A model generated the notes under the pieces. The model saw nothing but the letters and a program-made list of their open reading frames with translations. It searched no databases and was not told the origin of the DNA. This document shows positions 11,005 to 22,900 of a stretch of DNA of 64,000 nt, one piece after another. Positions within the stretch are counted from its first letter, which is position 1, and each line of letters opens with the position of its first letter. This DNA is from Quercus robur (lineage: Eukaryota; Streptophyta; Magnoliopsida; Fagales; Fagaceae). Location of the stretch: positions 52,585,802 through 52,649,801 of the forward strand of contig NC_065537.1 of the NCBI RefSeq assembly GCF_932294415.1. Direction: 5' to 3'. Both the position numbers and the translations under genes were made by a program.

Positions 11005-13876
11005 TCATTGTAATATCTTGATAAACTGAACAACAGCTTTGGCAGCATTATATGCTGCAAGGGATCCGAATTTAGTGTATGCATTCTCCCCTGATTGTTT
11101 TCCAGCTAAGTCTGATAGCCCTCGTAATGCTATCACTGGGAAGCCATTTGACAAGGTTGTCTGAAAGAATTACCACTCTATACTAGTTATTTCTATTTAT
11201 AGAATAAGCTACTATCAAATTATATATATTAAGAAATCAATTTGTAAATGATACAAGTTGAATACGAGCTTTATAACTGGCAGTATATAGACTATAGAGT
11301 GATTAACAAACTTGCCATAACTACAGCTGAACTCTCCATATCTGTGGATGAAACACCAAAAGTCCTAACTAGAAAATTTCTGTAAGCTGCATTGTCCACA
11401 AAAGTGTTGGATGTTGCTCCCCTCAACCCAACTACCAGCTTTGGCTTTCGTGGGAGGCACAAGCTTGAATTCACACATTGTTTCAGTTCCATCCCCTGAA
11501 AGTACTTAAATTGAATGTATAAATTAAATTAATAAAAGGTGAATATCCTACTAATTTGGTCCTCCTACGATTAGGTAAAGTTTACTTTGGTCTGTCTATT
11601 ATTAATTGTGTCAACTTAATCCATTAACTTTCAACATCAAGTTCATCTTTAGGTATCCCCATTGTTTAAATTTTAATAGATTAATAGTTGAACTTAATTT
11701 GATTTTAATTTAATTTTTTTTTTACACTTTATATAATAACCTATCAACTAGTGTTCCATTCACCACACTATCTAATTTCATTAAAATTTAAATGGAGAGA
11801 AGATTCAACAATAAAATTGACTTGATTTAAAAGTTGTGGAACTAAATTGACACAATAAATAGCTGTGGAGCTCTAGTTTATACAATTAATAGTTGATGGG
11901 CCAAATTGAATTTTTAATGTTACCTTATAGTTGGAGACTTGGAGTGCCAAATTAATAATTTAACCTAAAATTCTATTTAGTCAGCAAGACTAGAAACTTC
12001 TTGACCCAATCAATCGTGTCCTGAAATTTCTATAATCAAATTATCTTACACGAGCAATGCTATTGATTCAATAGTTTTGACAATAAAATCCACACCTGCT
12101 AAATTAACAAGTTATTAATATTAATTCTCATATAAGCCCACCACTAATTGTACTTTACTATCTATTATTAACAATTTGCCATCTCAGATAGTATGAAATT
12201 TGTCATCAATTTTGGTGTGTCTCTATACTTATTGTACCTTACACATTTTTCACCTAACTTAATTTGATAACTTAATGGAAGAAAAGTCAAAGGAGAAACT
12301 TAATTTTTCCTCGCTTTTATATAGCTTGTAGTAGTGATTGAAAACGGTCAAGAAGATACATTAGTTGGCACTTTCTTATAAATGGTCACTAGACATTTGC
12401 TGTTTTGGGGCTGTGTAAAACTGGCTTTTGGGTGTTAAGGACTTAAGGCCTGGTATGGCCCTCTACATTGTGGAAGTGTTGTGTCTTAGCTTTATTTTCA
12501 ATCAAAATTCCCTATCTAATCTATCTTCTTGTTGACTAGAGGATACAATAAATTAATAACAAAACTAGTCCCAAGGAAGAAAAAGAAGCCTGAAGATTAG
12601 TCATACCTCCAAGTTGACAGCAAGTTGAAGCCAATGCTTACTTGTTTGTACCCACAACAGCGACTGAGCTATATTAGGCTTCCCAAACTCAGAGTAGAAT
12701 TCCTCCTCACTATATCCAACAAGTCCCAACAAATTTCCTTTACCTTTTGGTACATTGTAGCTTGCAACATTCAATTCAGCAACATGGTCAAGGTTCGATG
12801 TTCCATTGAGGTTCTGTCACAAAAAGAATTTTCTAACACAATATAAATTTGCAAATATAGAGATTGAAAGAGACTAAAGTCATAGAGTGAACTTAGATAT
12901 ATACCAGCCAGTCCCAAATGCCAGTGTGACCAAATTGTTTGGGAATGACAACATCTCCAATGGACAAAGAATCATTTACATTCCCAGAAACTCCAAAATG
13001 GATTATGCCCTTTACGTCAAACTAGTCCAGCATAGGTTGTGTTGCTGCAGCAGCATTTATCTGCATTCACCCAACACCAATCGAGATAAAAACTATAAGG
13101 TGAACAAAAAGGCATATACATAATAAGAAATTGAAAAACATAGAATAAAAATCATATATCTTATTCTTGATATTCCATTTTGTGCCCTACCAATTATAGT
13201 AACGTGTCTAATTTTTTTTTTTTTTTTTTTTTCATTTTAAAACTCGGTACTTTATAAGGAAATGACATGGAAAATTGCGATTGATAGTATAAAATGAATG
13301 CTAAAAGTGAACCGAGGATTTTTATTTGAAAATAAGATAAATAACATGTTTTCATTACAAGATGCTCTCTACTATTTAGATTAAATATTACAAATTTAAA
13401 AGTGTTTTTTACCATTCCAACTCCGCATCTCACGTAGAGGACTTTCTTATCATGGATCTTTCCCACCCGGAATCTTCGGCCTGCAATTTCAAGTTTTCTT
13501 TAAGTAACTAACTAAAAACAATAACTTCAACTTCAACTAACATTATAAAATTCTTTCACACAAAAAATAAAAAATAAAAAAAAATCTAACATTATAAAAT
13601 AATAATAAATAAATATAAATAACCTGACAAATCTATAATTGGATGAGTCTTGTGAGGCTGAAAAGCCCCAGTAGCAAAAAAAGCAGAGTCTTCAGATGTA
13701 GACACTGTGAGGAGACCTAAATAAGGCCCTTCGCGGTTTACTTCCTTGATTACTGTCAGAGATTTCAACCTTTTTAGTGGTAAAGCAAATGCAGCAGGAA
13801 CAATGACCAGAAACAGAAAGTAAACTAAAACTTGAATTAGCAGTAAACATTTTCTATTAACTAGTTTTGCAGCCAT
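11005..13876 (-). pseudogene. Bark storage protein-like / nucleoside phosphorylase-family pseudogene
   Basis: Six exons on the minus strand: 13876-13624, 13480-13413, 13060-12905, 12813-12607, 11495-11316 and 11160-11005 (340 codons). Intact members of this family are secretory or vacuolar proteins with the PNP/MTAN fold, used as seasonal nitrogen stores in trees. Exon 1 encodes a hydrophobic leader ending PAAFALPL, then LIKEVNREGPYLGLLTV-like sequence. Exon 3 carries FGVSGNVNDSLSIGD, exon 5 STDMESSAV and exon 6 RGLSDLAGK. Damage: an in-frame TAG at 13022-13024 (exon 3), where the intact paralogue has a Leu codon, and a GC instead of GT donor after exon 5 (11315-11314). GC donors can be tolerated; the stop is the decisive lesion. 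All other splice sites and the frame are kept, so inactivation looks recent. Confidence 0.88.
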
Positions 13877-13917
13877 GGTTAAGGTTCTGGTGAAAGAGAC
13901 TGCTGCATGTACTTTCC

Positions 13918-13926
13918 TATATATAA
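13918..13926 (-). promoter_or_regulatory. TATA-like box of the storage-protein pseudogene
   Basis: TTTATATATA on the minus strand lies about 45 bp upstream of the ATG at 13876. The intact paralogue has a similar box at a similar distance. Confidence 0.5.
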
Positions 13927-14920
13927 AGAAATGGCTTGTTCAGAGATGCCGACCATTAATAGCCAATGCCAACCCTACCATTTTATAGTGTTTTGTATTT
14001 GGCTATCATTGTCATCAGGGGCGGAGGCACACATAACCTTTTGTGGGGGGGGGTGGGGGGGGGGGGGGGGGTGACCTGCAAATGTATCAATTGGCCCCTC
14101 CAAAAAAATTCACATATCTAGCCTAATGTTAGTTTTAGTGGTTTCCCCTTTGAAATATGTTGTGGTTGTATGATCAATCAAAGGGCTAAGGCAATTATCT
14201 CTCAAAACTACATAGAATGACACACTAGCACGAGTGATAAAAAATATTTGATACCATAAGTATGTTTCAATTTTATTGGCTGACGATTGGATGTATCGAG
14301 CATGGAACTATTAGGATTAAAGAAGGTATATGGAAGTAATGAAAATAATTAGCTAAGTGGGGTTGTCTAGCAAATTATTGCATATAAAATGACTAAAACA
14401 AAGTAAAAGTATTAGTTACCTTTCAGTCATTAGCCTTTGGCTCAGCAATTGACTGGAGCAATTGTCATGTATTTATTTTGTTGTGGGGCTTATGCATCAT
14501 ACAATGTTAATTTCTTTATAGCATTCATTTTGAAATATGACTTTTTTTACAATTACAATATTTTAGTTTCTCAAACGGACTTCACCCAACAAAACACATG
14601 TTTACTCAAACCAAAAAAAAATATATATATATATTTTAAGTAAATAAAAGTGCCCTATGTTTGTGCATGTTCAAATGTGAAAGTCACTAAAAGTTTATCG
14701 TTTTGCTTAAACTAGTGTTTTTTTTTTTTTTTTGGTGGCATTCTTAATCTTTAAGTTTCATTTCTTTATTTTTTTTAACTCTATCTATCTCACACATACA
14801 TAGACATAAATATATGAGTTATGACTAATGTACAAGCAGGGGCGTAGCCAGGATTTTTTACATGGGGGGGCCGATTTTCGACGACAATAATTATCATTAT
14901 TGTATGGACAGTCTATATTT

Positions 14921-15193
14921 TTAAGTTGATATGGACCTTCTTTGAGATAAGCTCGTCGGATTCATCTTGTTTGTTTTGATAGGAAATTCACATATTTGTT
15001 TATGTGATCCTGGATCACGATCTATCTCTTCAGATTGAATTCCTAAACATTTGGAAGGGTGTTCATTAGGCATTGAAGTATCAACATTTATTTCTACAGC
15101 CACATTTGTTTCTACAACCATAGGTGTCCTAAATTCTGAATTGCTAACATCTTTTTTCTTAAAGAATGCATCAATTGTTTTTCGTTTGCTCAT
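14921..15193 (-). pseudogene. hAT transposase N-terminal fragment
   Basis: 90 codons starting MSKRKTIDAFFKKKD, a leader shared by plant hAT transposases annotated as zinc finger MYM-type 1-like (TTF-type finger plus DUF4371). Near the end, RDPGSHKQICEFPI matches the region just before the TTF finger. The zinc finger, catalytic core and dimerisation domain are absent; the frame stops just inside the left terminal repeat. It is a remnant without transposase activity. Confidence 0.75.
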
Positions 15194-15600
15194 AATTCTT
15201 TAAGCTTTAAGAATATTACTCAAAAATTAACCTGAAAAGAACTTAAAAAATAAACTCTTAATTAGAATTTTTTACTTAATTATATAGATGTTATTCGTAT
15301 TTAAGAAAAAAACAAAATTTCCACTGTAATTTAAACAGTCAACCTATCATCATTCCTATTATTAATTATATGGATGTTATTCATACCTCCCCATGCCTTC
15401 AATCATATATTTCTCTAAAAATCTATGAAAAATTAAAGTGCATGTAAATATTTAAGTAAGCGTATATAGTTGAGAAGAAGGGAAAAAAAAAACACTAAAA
15501 AAAGAGATGAAGGTGTAGTGCTGAAGAAAGAAAAGAAAACTGAAAACTCACCCTCTGAATGATTTATTTTAAGAAAGCAAGAAGAAAGAAAATAATGGTC

Positions 15601-15637
<37 letters not shown>

Positions 15638-15764
15638 GGATCGTGAGGACCGAGTTTGAAAGGAGGGCTAAGCTAAGGTTTTGTTTTGTTTGGGGGCTGC
15701 TGGTACCAGTGGAGTGGGCGGTGGTGTGTACACAGAAGACAAGAAGAGAATAAAAAGAAGAAAA

Positions 15765-15945
15765 ATGATATGTTTACAATATTTTCACAACATTTTTATA
15801 ACAAATCCTAAGTGGCAGGTTTTACTGATTGTTATTGTTGGAGCAAAAAAGTAATCTTAGTGTTAGGTTCAAATTTGAACCAATAACAACTAACCACTTA
15901 TGATTTTAAAAATACAATAAAAAATTTGTAGACGTAGCACCTCTC
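15765..15945. mobile_element. Palindromic MITE copy (CACAACATTTT...GTAGACGTAGCA family)
   Basis: The left arm contains TTTTCACAACATTTTTATAAC and AAGTGGCAGGTT, and the right arm the inverted counterpart ending GTAGACGTAGCACCTCTC. Related copies lie at about 35553-35712 and 49265-49625, and a right-end fragment at about 55490-55520. No coding. Confidence 0.65.
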
Positions 15946-16352
15946 TAAAAAGAATAGCAAAAGAAAGGGTTCTGATTTTGAGATTGAGAATGAGTGATAA
16001 AATGATATTTTGTTGGGTAGTGCGTTTGGGTATTTAAATATAAAGGGGCCATGTTTTGTTTTATTAGAAAATAAAAGAGGCCTACAATTGAAACTGGAGC
16101 ATGTTGGGGCCTAAGAGTGAATTGAACAGAAATGGGAGGGGGGGCCTGATGTACATCATGGGGGCGGGGGGGAGGGGGGGGGGGTGGCAATTAAAATTTC
16201 TATATAGGCTGGTGGACTTTTTTTTTTTTTTTTTTTTTTGCAGGGGCCACTGCCCCCCCAAGGGGCAACGTGGCTCCACCCCTGTGTACAAGTATGTAAT
16301 TCGCCGCCCCTCCCCCTAAGTTAAAAATCCTGGCTATGCCCCTGATTGCCAT

Positions 16353-17263
16353 TGATCATTTGATCTCTTCTATTTTGCTATCATGATGTTTGTTTAAAAT
16401 TGTAAAAGCATGAGATATGTTAGGTAAGTGATGTTATTCCAATAATAATTTGCGCAGTCAACAATTGTAAAAAAATAAATAAAAGCTATGAAATTTGTTT
16501 TCTTAAGATTTCTGTAGTTCTTGTCCTTTGTACGATAAAAGTGTAAGAATCATCACCAACTTTAGCAATTGGACGGTGATTTGTCTTAACAACATTTTAC
16601 ATATGTTATTTGCATTTTTATTTTTTATTCTTCTTTGCTGAAATTTTTTTTTTTCTCATGTTGGTGAGTTGTCTTTCACATTCAAAATGTGAGGAAGACT
16701 AACAACCAGAGATATGTTATAAAATAAACGTTAGGTTCCACATGTTTTGGAAATGAGATAAACATGTGCTGCACTTTTTCTTTTTTTTTCTTTATGCGGA
16801 AATTCAATGCAATCTCTCAGCCAACTGCCAACTTTGAATTTGCTTCTCTCTCCTCCCTACCGACACTTGAGCTATACATATGTGTACACTCTCCTGGTAA
16901 AATGCAGAAGAGCTAATATAAACTACAAGAGATATATCATCAGATTTATTGTGTGGATGATCACTTCAGTTCTATATATTTTATCTCATTCTCATAGTTC
17001 TTTCTCTTGTCTTGCTATATCCTTTATTTCACACGTTATCAACACGAAGCTCTAGCCAAATTCTAAAAAGAAAGTTATCCTCATTCTACCTTTCGAAATT
17101 AAAGGCTATTTATGAGATACTACAACCCATTGTAAGTTTTCCCTAAGAATTGGTAATTTTATCATCTAAGTCATTTGTTATCACAAGATTCATGCTTAAA
17201 ATTTATGTACTTATTTATTAAATTTATATATTATGGATCTCATGCTAAACATATTTGTACAGG
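16353..17263. other. AT-rich stretch, possible Copia LTR/PBS remnant
   Basis: No gene. Around 17025-17060 the sequence TTTCACACGTTATCAACACG followed by AAGCTCTAGCC resembles the junction between an LTR end and a primer-binding site in some plant Copia elements. I could not define an LTR start or a second LTR, so this is a weak call. Confidence 0.3.
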
Positions 17264-17432
17264 CCACGGTTATCAGCCTGTACCGAGCTCATTGCACATT
17301 TCCTAGGTGGGCACATCTCACCCTAATTACTAACCGAGCACCTAGCCTATTCCCTAGACGAGCTTGGCCCGAGCTCACAGCCTGACTAAATATCTTCTAT
17401 TATACCGAGATCAAAAGATAATGCCTGGGGGG

Positions 17433-18416
17433 CAGGGCCGGCCCTTCCACTAGGTCAATTAAGCCATTGCCTAAGGCTCCCAAGTGAAAGGGGCTCCAAA
17501 ATTTTGAAAAAGAAGGGTAGTAGAAAAAAAAAAAGTTTCAAAAGAAACTTCAAAAAAATCTAGTACATCCTTGTGACCGAAGAACAAAAAATTGGGTACA
17601 TCTTGGTAAACATTGGTACCCAAAAAATTCTTTGATCTAAACAAAATCAATTGTCCCAAAAATAGCATCCTTAACCTATTGAAAAACCAAAATTCAACCA
17701 GATAAAATACAAAACCGATCTAAAAAATTATACACAAAATGGATACTTGTTATTGTTCGGATATTTAGAATATATATATATATATATATAATTTTTATTA
17801 GTGTTAATTCATTGAATAATATAATGCATATGTCTTTATTTATGCAAGTAGAGATTGCTAGATACTTGTTACTTGTTATTGTTCGGTAAAGCTACAATAG
17901 TACTTTTTATATACATCAGGTTCTATTGCTCTACACTTGAAAGTAATTTTTTATTCCAGTCATTATAAATATATTATAGATAGTGTTTATTTTATTTGTA
18001 AATATTGTTTGATTAGAAATGTCTACTATAAAATATGCATTTGGATATGAAAAACTTTAAAAAAAAAAATTAATTAATTAAGTCTCAATGGATAAATTTG
18101 TTATTGGTAATAAACAAAATACAACACAAAAGGAGATGTTAATAAAATCATATCTAAGATCGACAATGTCCCAAGAAAGATTAAGTAGATTTACTATATT
18201 ATCGATTGAAAATGAGATATTAGAAGGACTTGATTACAAAATTTTAATTAATCAATTTGCATCTCAAAAGGCAAGAAAAATAGATTTTAAATGAAATATA
18301 TTATAATATAAAAATATTAAATAAATATTAATTTAATTAATATATAAATATAATTTAAAAAAAATCTCATATTTTAGTTCTCGCCTTAGGCCCCAAAATG
18401 TCTAGGGTCAGACTTG
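17433..18416 (+). mobile_element. Internally deleted hAT element
   Basis: The left end is CAGGGCCGGCCCTTCC. The right end, reverse complemented, begins CAAGTCTGACCCTAGAC, so the inverted ends are diverged. Flanks are CTGGGGGG (17425-17432) and CTTGGGGG (18417-18424), a 7/8 match. A plus-strand fragment of the transposase C-terminus is retained. Together these support a decayed hAT insertion. Confidence 0.7.
18088..18294 (+). pseudogene. hAT transposase C-terminal (dimerisation) fragment
   Basis: 68 codons containing STMSQERLSRFTILSIENEI and LINQFASQKARKIDFK before the stop. This is the end of the hAT family dimerisation region (Dimer_Tnp_hAT) in ZMYM1-like plant transposases, where conserved Leu and the SIE motif are expected. 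The core RNase-H-like domain is missing. It may still bind other transposase subunits in principle, but I infer no function. Confidence 0.7.
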
Positions 18417-18905
18417 CTTGGGGGAATTCGCCTACCGAGCTAAATGGCGCCTAGTGCAAGTTCGAAGAGGGTCACATTAGCTGCAAGTGGCAGGTCCCAT
18501 CTAGTTAGGAATATAGCATAGAGGGGCCCACCAACATGGGAATAACCCTCTCATCATGACGACACCATTAAGGGGAGTCTATAAATAGTGACTAATAGGT
18601 AAGGGGCAAGGGGTTGGGAAAATAGGGGAGAGAAACACGAGAGTAGTGAGGAGATATACGTCCCGGGGAGAAGGAAGTCCGGTCTAGATTTCATAAAAAG
18701 AGATCAGTTACACTGTTATCATCTCAGGGAAGGTAGAGTTACGAGAAAGGAAACCAAAAAGCCTTTGTTTGTCTCTTATAAAAACCTACAATGCCATCTT
18801 TGGGGCCTCTCATCGTTGGAAATTCCTGACCCATAATACAAGTGAATTGGGGACCTCAGCCCAAAACCTTCATTCCATTGGGCCGAGCAACCACAATATT
18901 ACATA

Positions 18906-19181
18906 TGGTAATATTGTTAAATATCATCAGTGATAAATCAAGCAATTCTATAGCATTTATTTTTATCTTAAGCATATTAAAATTATATGTGACACGTGTC
19001 TAATAATTTTGGACACAAATTGATAAAATAATTATTTATCAAGATCCTTGATGAGATCCACCTTGGTGTAATGAATATTGGAGATATTAATTTGAATGGC
19101 TACCAAGCATCCCAATAGGATTGCTTAAAAGTAAATAATCTTTATTTGACACATTTCCATGAAGAATTATAAAATGAGTAC
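18906..19181. other. AT-rich spacer left of the Gypsy element
   Basis: No gene or element seen. The last five bases (AGTAC, 19177-19181) are the left target duplication of the Gypsy insertion. Confidence 0.6.
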
Positions 19182-19861
19182 TGTGGGGCCCGGCCCAAAA
19201 ATAATGGGCTATTCCAAACTCAGGCCCGTCCGAGGAGCGTCCTGTCCGAAGAGAAGTCTCATATGAAGCATTACTCCATCCCAATAGCGCCAAGGAAACC
19301 TGTCCGAGGAGTAACTCCTCCTCGGACATCACGAAGCCCAGACGAGGAACTTTCCCCAGCCATTTCAGCTCATCTTCCCAACATATAAAATGAATAAAAT
19401 CCAAAATATCTCATGGAAGGCTACCACCACATTAATTGCGCCCCAACCACCCTCTTGGCCGCATTAATGAGGAAAAGACCCCTGAACAGTACCACCTTGG
19501 CCTTTGCAACTCACAAAGGGACTGATGAGGGCGTCTGATGGGACAGGTGCTCAAGTGGATGCTTAGATGATCAACAGGTGTAAGGTTGAGATGAAAGGAA
19601 GAGAACTATATAATGTAGTGGAGTCCCTCAAAGAAGGGGACGAAAGAATTGTATCAGGAACTGAAGAAATAGAATCATACGTGAGAAATCCATTCTTGTG
19701 CTTTTATTTCTTTTTGCAAACAGTACAGTCCATGCATCAGACCTAATAGGTTCACTGAGGCTAAGTTCTTTGACCCATCCTCTACAAATATTTATTGTGG
19801 GTTGTGCTTTGGGCTAAGGCCTGATCAACAGAAGTTGGGCCAGGGAAATCGTGCAACTACA
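19182..19861 (+). repeat. 5' LTR of the Gypsy element
   Basis: Begins TGTGGGGCCC and ends AACTACA. It contains TATA-like sequence (ACTATATAATG, about 19606-19616) and repeated CCGAGGAG motifs. It aligns base for base with the 3' LTR at 29047-29726. Confidence 0.96.
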
Positions 19862-19863
19862 AT

Positions 19864-19880
19864 TGGCGCCGTCTGTGGGA
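19864..19880 (+). promoter_or_regulatory. tRNA primer-binding site
   Basis: TGGCGCCGTCTGTGGGA starts two bases after the LTR. The TGG start complements the CCA end of a tRNA. This PBS is common in Tat-like Gypsy elements; I do not assign the tRNA isoacceptor. Confidence 0.85.
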
Positions 19881-19914
19881 AGAACTAAGGCATCAGCTAG
19901 CGCAACGGTCGAGC

Positions 19915-22900
19915 ATGGCAGAACTAGATCCACACCAGGAGGATCCTCACCAAGCTAACTCCCAGCGGACACGACCCGCCGAGTCCCAGAGGCAAAATAA
20001 CCCAACCGACCCAGGCAGCAGGGGGAATCGTGAGGGGAGTGTGCATACCACCCGGACGAGCCAAAGTCACGCCCAGATAGGAAGTCACGTGTCTCAGAGG
20101 CGAAATAGTCACCAGGCCATGCAGCGAGAGATAGATGACCTAAAAAGGAAGTTACGACGTGCGCAGCGAAGACGATCTCCCTCTGACTCAGGCGAGTCTT
20201 CTAATGCGGAAGACGTGAGTTACAGACAAAGGTCAAGGACCCCCCCAAGCGAAACCTTTTCTTACGAAAAGGAACCACGCCCTGTACGGAAGTATGAGAG
20301 CCCGTCCGGCAAAGGTTCGGGGAGCGACGCCATGAAGAAGGCGCTGGATCAGGTCTTAAGATCACCCTTCACGAATAGAATCGAAGGGGCTAAGCTGCCA
20401 AGACGCTTCAACCAACCGGTGTTCGCCATCTATCACGGCAAAACAGACCCGATGGAGCACGTGAGTCAGTTTAACCAAAAAATGGCGATTTATTCGCAAA
20501 ACGAGGCCCTAATGTGCAAAATCTTCCCATCCAGCTTGGGATCAATGGCAATGAGGTGGTTCAACAGCCTGAAGACAAACTCCGTAGGCTTCTACAAGCA
20601 GCTCACTCAAGCTTTTTGCTCCCGTTTCATTACAAACACCAGAGTCCCTCGACCTTTCAGTTCGCTACTGTTCTTATCCATGCACGAAGGAGAAACCCTG
20701 AAAGCGTACTCGGATAGGTATTGGGAGGTGTATAACGATTTAGATGACAACCATGATAATGTTGCTATCAGCACGTTCAAAAGCGGTCTCCCCACCGGGC
20801 ATGGCTTAAGGAAATCCCTCACCGGAAAACCAGTTACTGACGTCTAACAGCTAATGGATAGGATCGACAAGTACAAAAGAGTGGAGGAAGATCAGCTGCA
20901 AGGGAAGGGAAAGGAGAAGGTTATCCCCCTTAAAGCAAATGATTTCAGGACGGAACGTCACAATCCTGGTCAGCCGAGGAGAGATTTTCCGCGACAGGCT
21001 GGGCAGAGCAACCCGCAAACAGTGAATGCCGTATTCAGAGAGCCAGTACAACAGGTATTGGAGAAAGTAAGGGATGAACCCTATTTCAGGTGGCCGGGAA
21101 AGATGGCTGGAGACCCTGCCAAATGTAACCAGAACTTGTATTGCCACTATCATCAGGACCACGGGCATACTACTGAGGACTGCAGGAATCTGTGGAATCA
21201 CCTAGATCAATTGGTCCGAGAAGGAAAGCTACGTCACCTGCTGCACCCATCGAGCGGCCATCCCGGCCAAGCAACACAAGAACCTCGAAGGGACGTGTCT
21301 TTAAGACCCCCCACCGGGACGATACATGTCATCCTTAATGCACCGGGAAGAACAGGGCCGCCCATCCCCAGGGTATTAGCCGTGGATCGCCTCCCCTCCA
21401 AGGGCAGGCAAAGGGAGCCCAAAAGGTTAAAAAAGGGAAGCTCTTTGATACTGGGATTCTCGGATGAGGATAAGAGAGGAACTATTCAACCTCACAATGA
21501 TGCCTTGGTGGTCACCCTGCGGATTGGGGGTTTCGATGTGAAAAGGGTGTTAGTAGACTCAGGAAGTGCGGTGGAGATAATGTACCCCGACCTATACAAG
21601 GGGCTGAACTTGAAGCCGGAAGATTTGACAGCTTATGACTCCCCTCTTCTCAGCTTCGAGGGGAAGATTGTTACGCCAAAGGGGCAAATCCGACTGCCCG
21701 TACAGACTGGGGCGGAAGTGGTGGAGGTGAATTTTATCGTGGTCGACGCTTATTCACCCTACACCGCGATAGTTGCAAGGCCATGGATCCACAGCCTAGA
21801 GGCCATGACCTCCACATTTCACCAAAAAGTAAAATACCCATCCAGAGGACAAGTGGAAGAGATCCGAGGAGATCAGGCCGTGGCCAGGAAGTGTGTGGTG
21901 GCCGCCATTTTACATCGGCCCTTAGTCGAGTCCTCGGTCTCAAAGAGCTTATAGCAACCAGCCTCCTCGGCAAAGCAAAACGATGGGTTGGCCGAGGAGA
22001 CAAGGTGTGAAGGTTTAGATAAGATTGCTGTCAACGATGACCCGGAGAAGTTCTTTCAGGTCGGCTCTGAATTGCCCTCTCAAGAAAAGGAGGAACTGGT
22101 CAGATTTCTCAGAGAAAATGTCGACGTATTCGCTTGGGACGCCTACGATGCCCCGGGAGTTGATCCTAGCCTCATCTGTCACCACCTGAACGTCAACTCC
22201 TCTTCCACTCCGAGGAAGCAGCCACCCCGACGCCCTTCAAAGGAACACGCTAGTGCCGTAAGAGACGAGGTGGCAAAATTGAAAAGAGCAAGGGCTATCA
22301 AAGAGGTCTTTTATCCCGAATGGTTGGCGAACACAGTGGTGGTAAGGAAGAAGACGGGGAAGTGGAGGGTCTGCGTGGACTTCACGGACCTGAACAAGGC
22401 GTGCCCCAAGGACCCATTCCCCCTACCCAAAATCGATCGATTGGTGGATACAACCGTGGGGCACCCTCGAATGAGCTTCCTGGACGCCTTCCAGGGCTAT
22501 CATCAGATACCCCTTGCGCTAGAGGACCAAGAGAAAACGGCTTTCATGACGCCCATCGGAAATTATCATTATAAGGTGATGCCGTTCGGGCTAAAGAACG
22601 CGGGTTCAACCTACCAAAGGATGATGACTCGGATGTTCGAGCCACAACTGGGCAAGATCATTGAGGTGTATATAGACGATATGGTTGTGAAGAGTAAAAG
22701 GGTGTCCGAGCACGTGAAAGACCTTGGAACAGTCTTCGCTATCTTAAGGGAGCACCGGTTGCGGCTGAATGCCTCCAAATGTTCATTCGGGGTCGGGTCT
22801 GGGAAATTCCTAGGGTACATGGTCACCCACAGGGGAATAGAAGTAAGTCCCGACCAAATCAAAGCCATTAACAGCCTACAGACTCCTCGGAACCCGAAGG

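Larger units (their letters stand above)
14837..16284 (-). mobile_element. Inner hAT element (internally deleted, ZMYM1-like transposase family)
   Basis: The left end is CAGGGGCGTAGCCAGG and the right end, reverse complemented, is CAGGGGTGGAGCCACG. Both are flanked by a perfect 8-bp duplication, TGTACAAG (14829-14836 and 16285-16292). The minus strand carries only the transposase N-terminus (14921-15193), so most of the coding region has been deleted. The element also contains a palindromic MITE (about 15765-15945), long T runs and a G-rich tract (16161-16184). Confidence 0.88.
14016..16344. mobile_element. Outer hAT element, interrupted by a second hAT
   Basis: The left end is CAGGGGCGGAGGCAC and the right end, reverse complemented, is CAGGGGCATAGCCAGG. 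Flanks are ATTGTCAT (14008-14015) and ATTGCCAT (16345-16352), a 7/8-matching 8-bp target duplication typical of hAT. Without the inner insertion and its duplicated 8 bp the element is about 870 bp. It has no recognisable transposase. A G-rich homopolymer (14043-14071) lies near the left end. Confidence 0.75.
17264..18905 (+). mobile_element. LTR-like fragment split by a hAT element
   Basis: 17264-17432 and 18417-18905 read as one segment once the hAT element between them is removed. They have less AT-rich composition, repeated CCGAGCTC/CCGAGCAC motifs, a TATA box (TATAAATAG, 18581-18589), and a tail with TTGGGCCGAGCAACCACAAT. This resembles an LTR of a plant LTR retrotransposon. I could not confirm its ends or a target duplication. 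Confidence 0.5.

Noticed and set aside
16082..16319. Gly/Pro-rich frames near the right end of the hAT nest
   Set aside because: They read through G-rich and T-rich tracts inside the transposon.
19087..19404. Minus-strand frame of 105 codons in the 5' LTR, repeated in the 3' LTR
   Set aside because: It arises from LTR sequence, crosses the LTR boundary into unrelated flank, and has no known domain.
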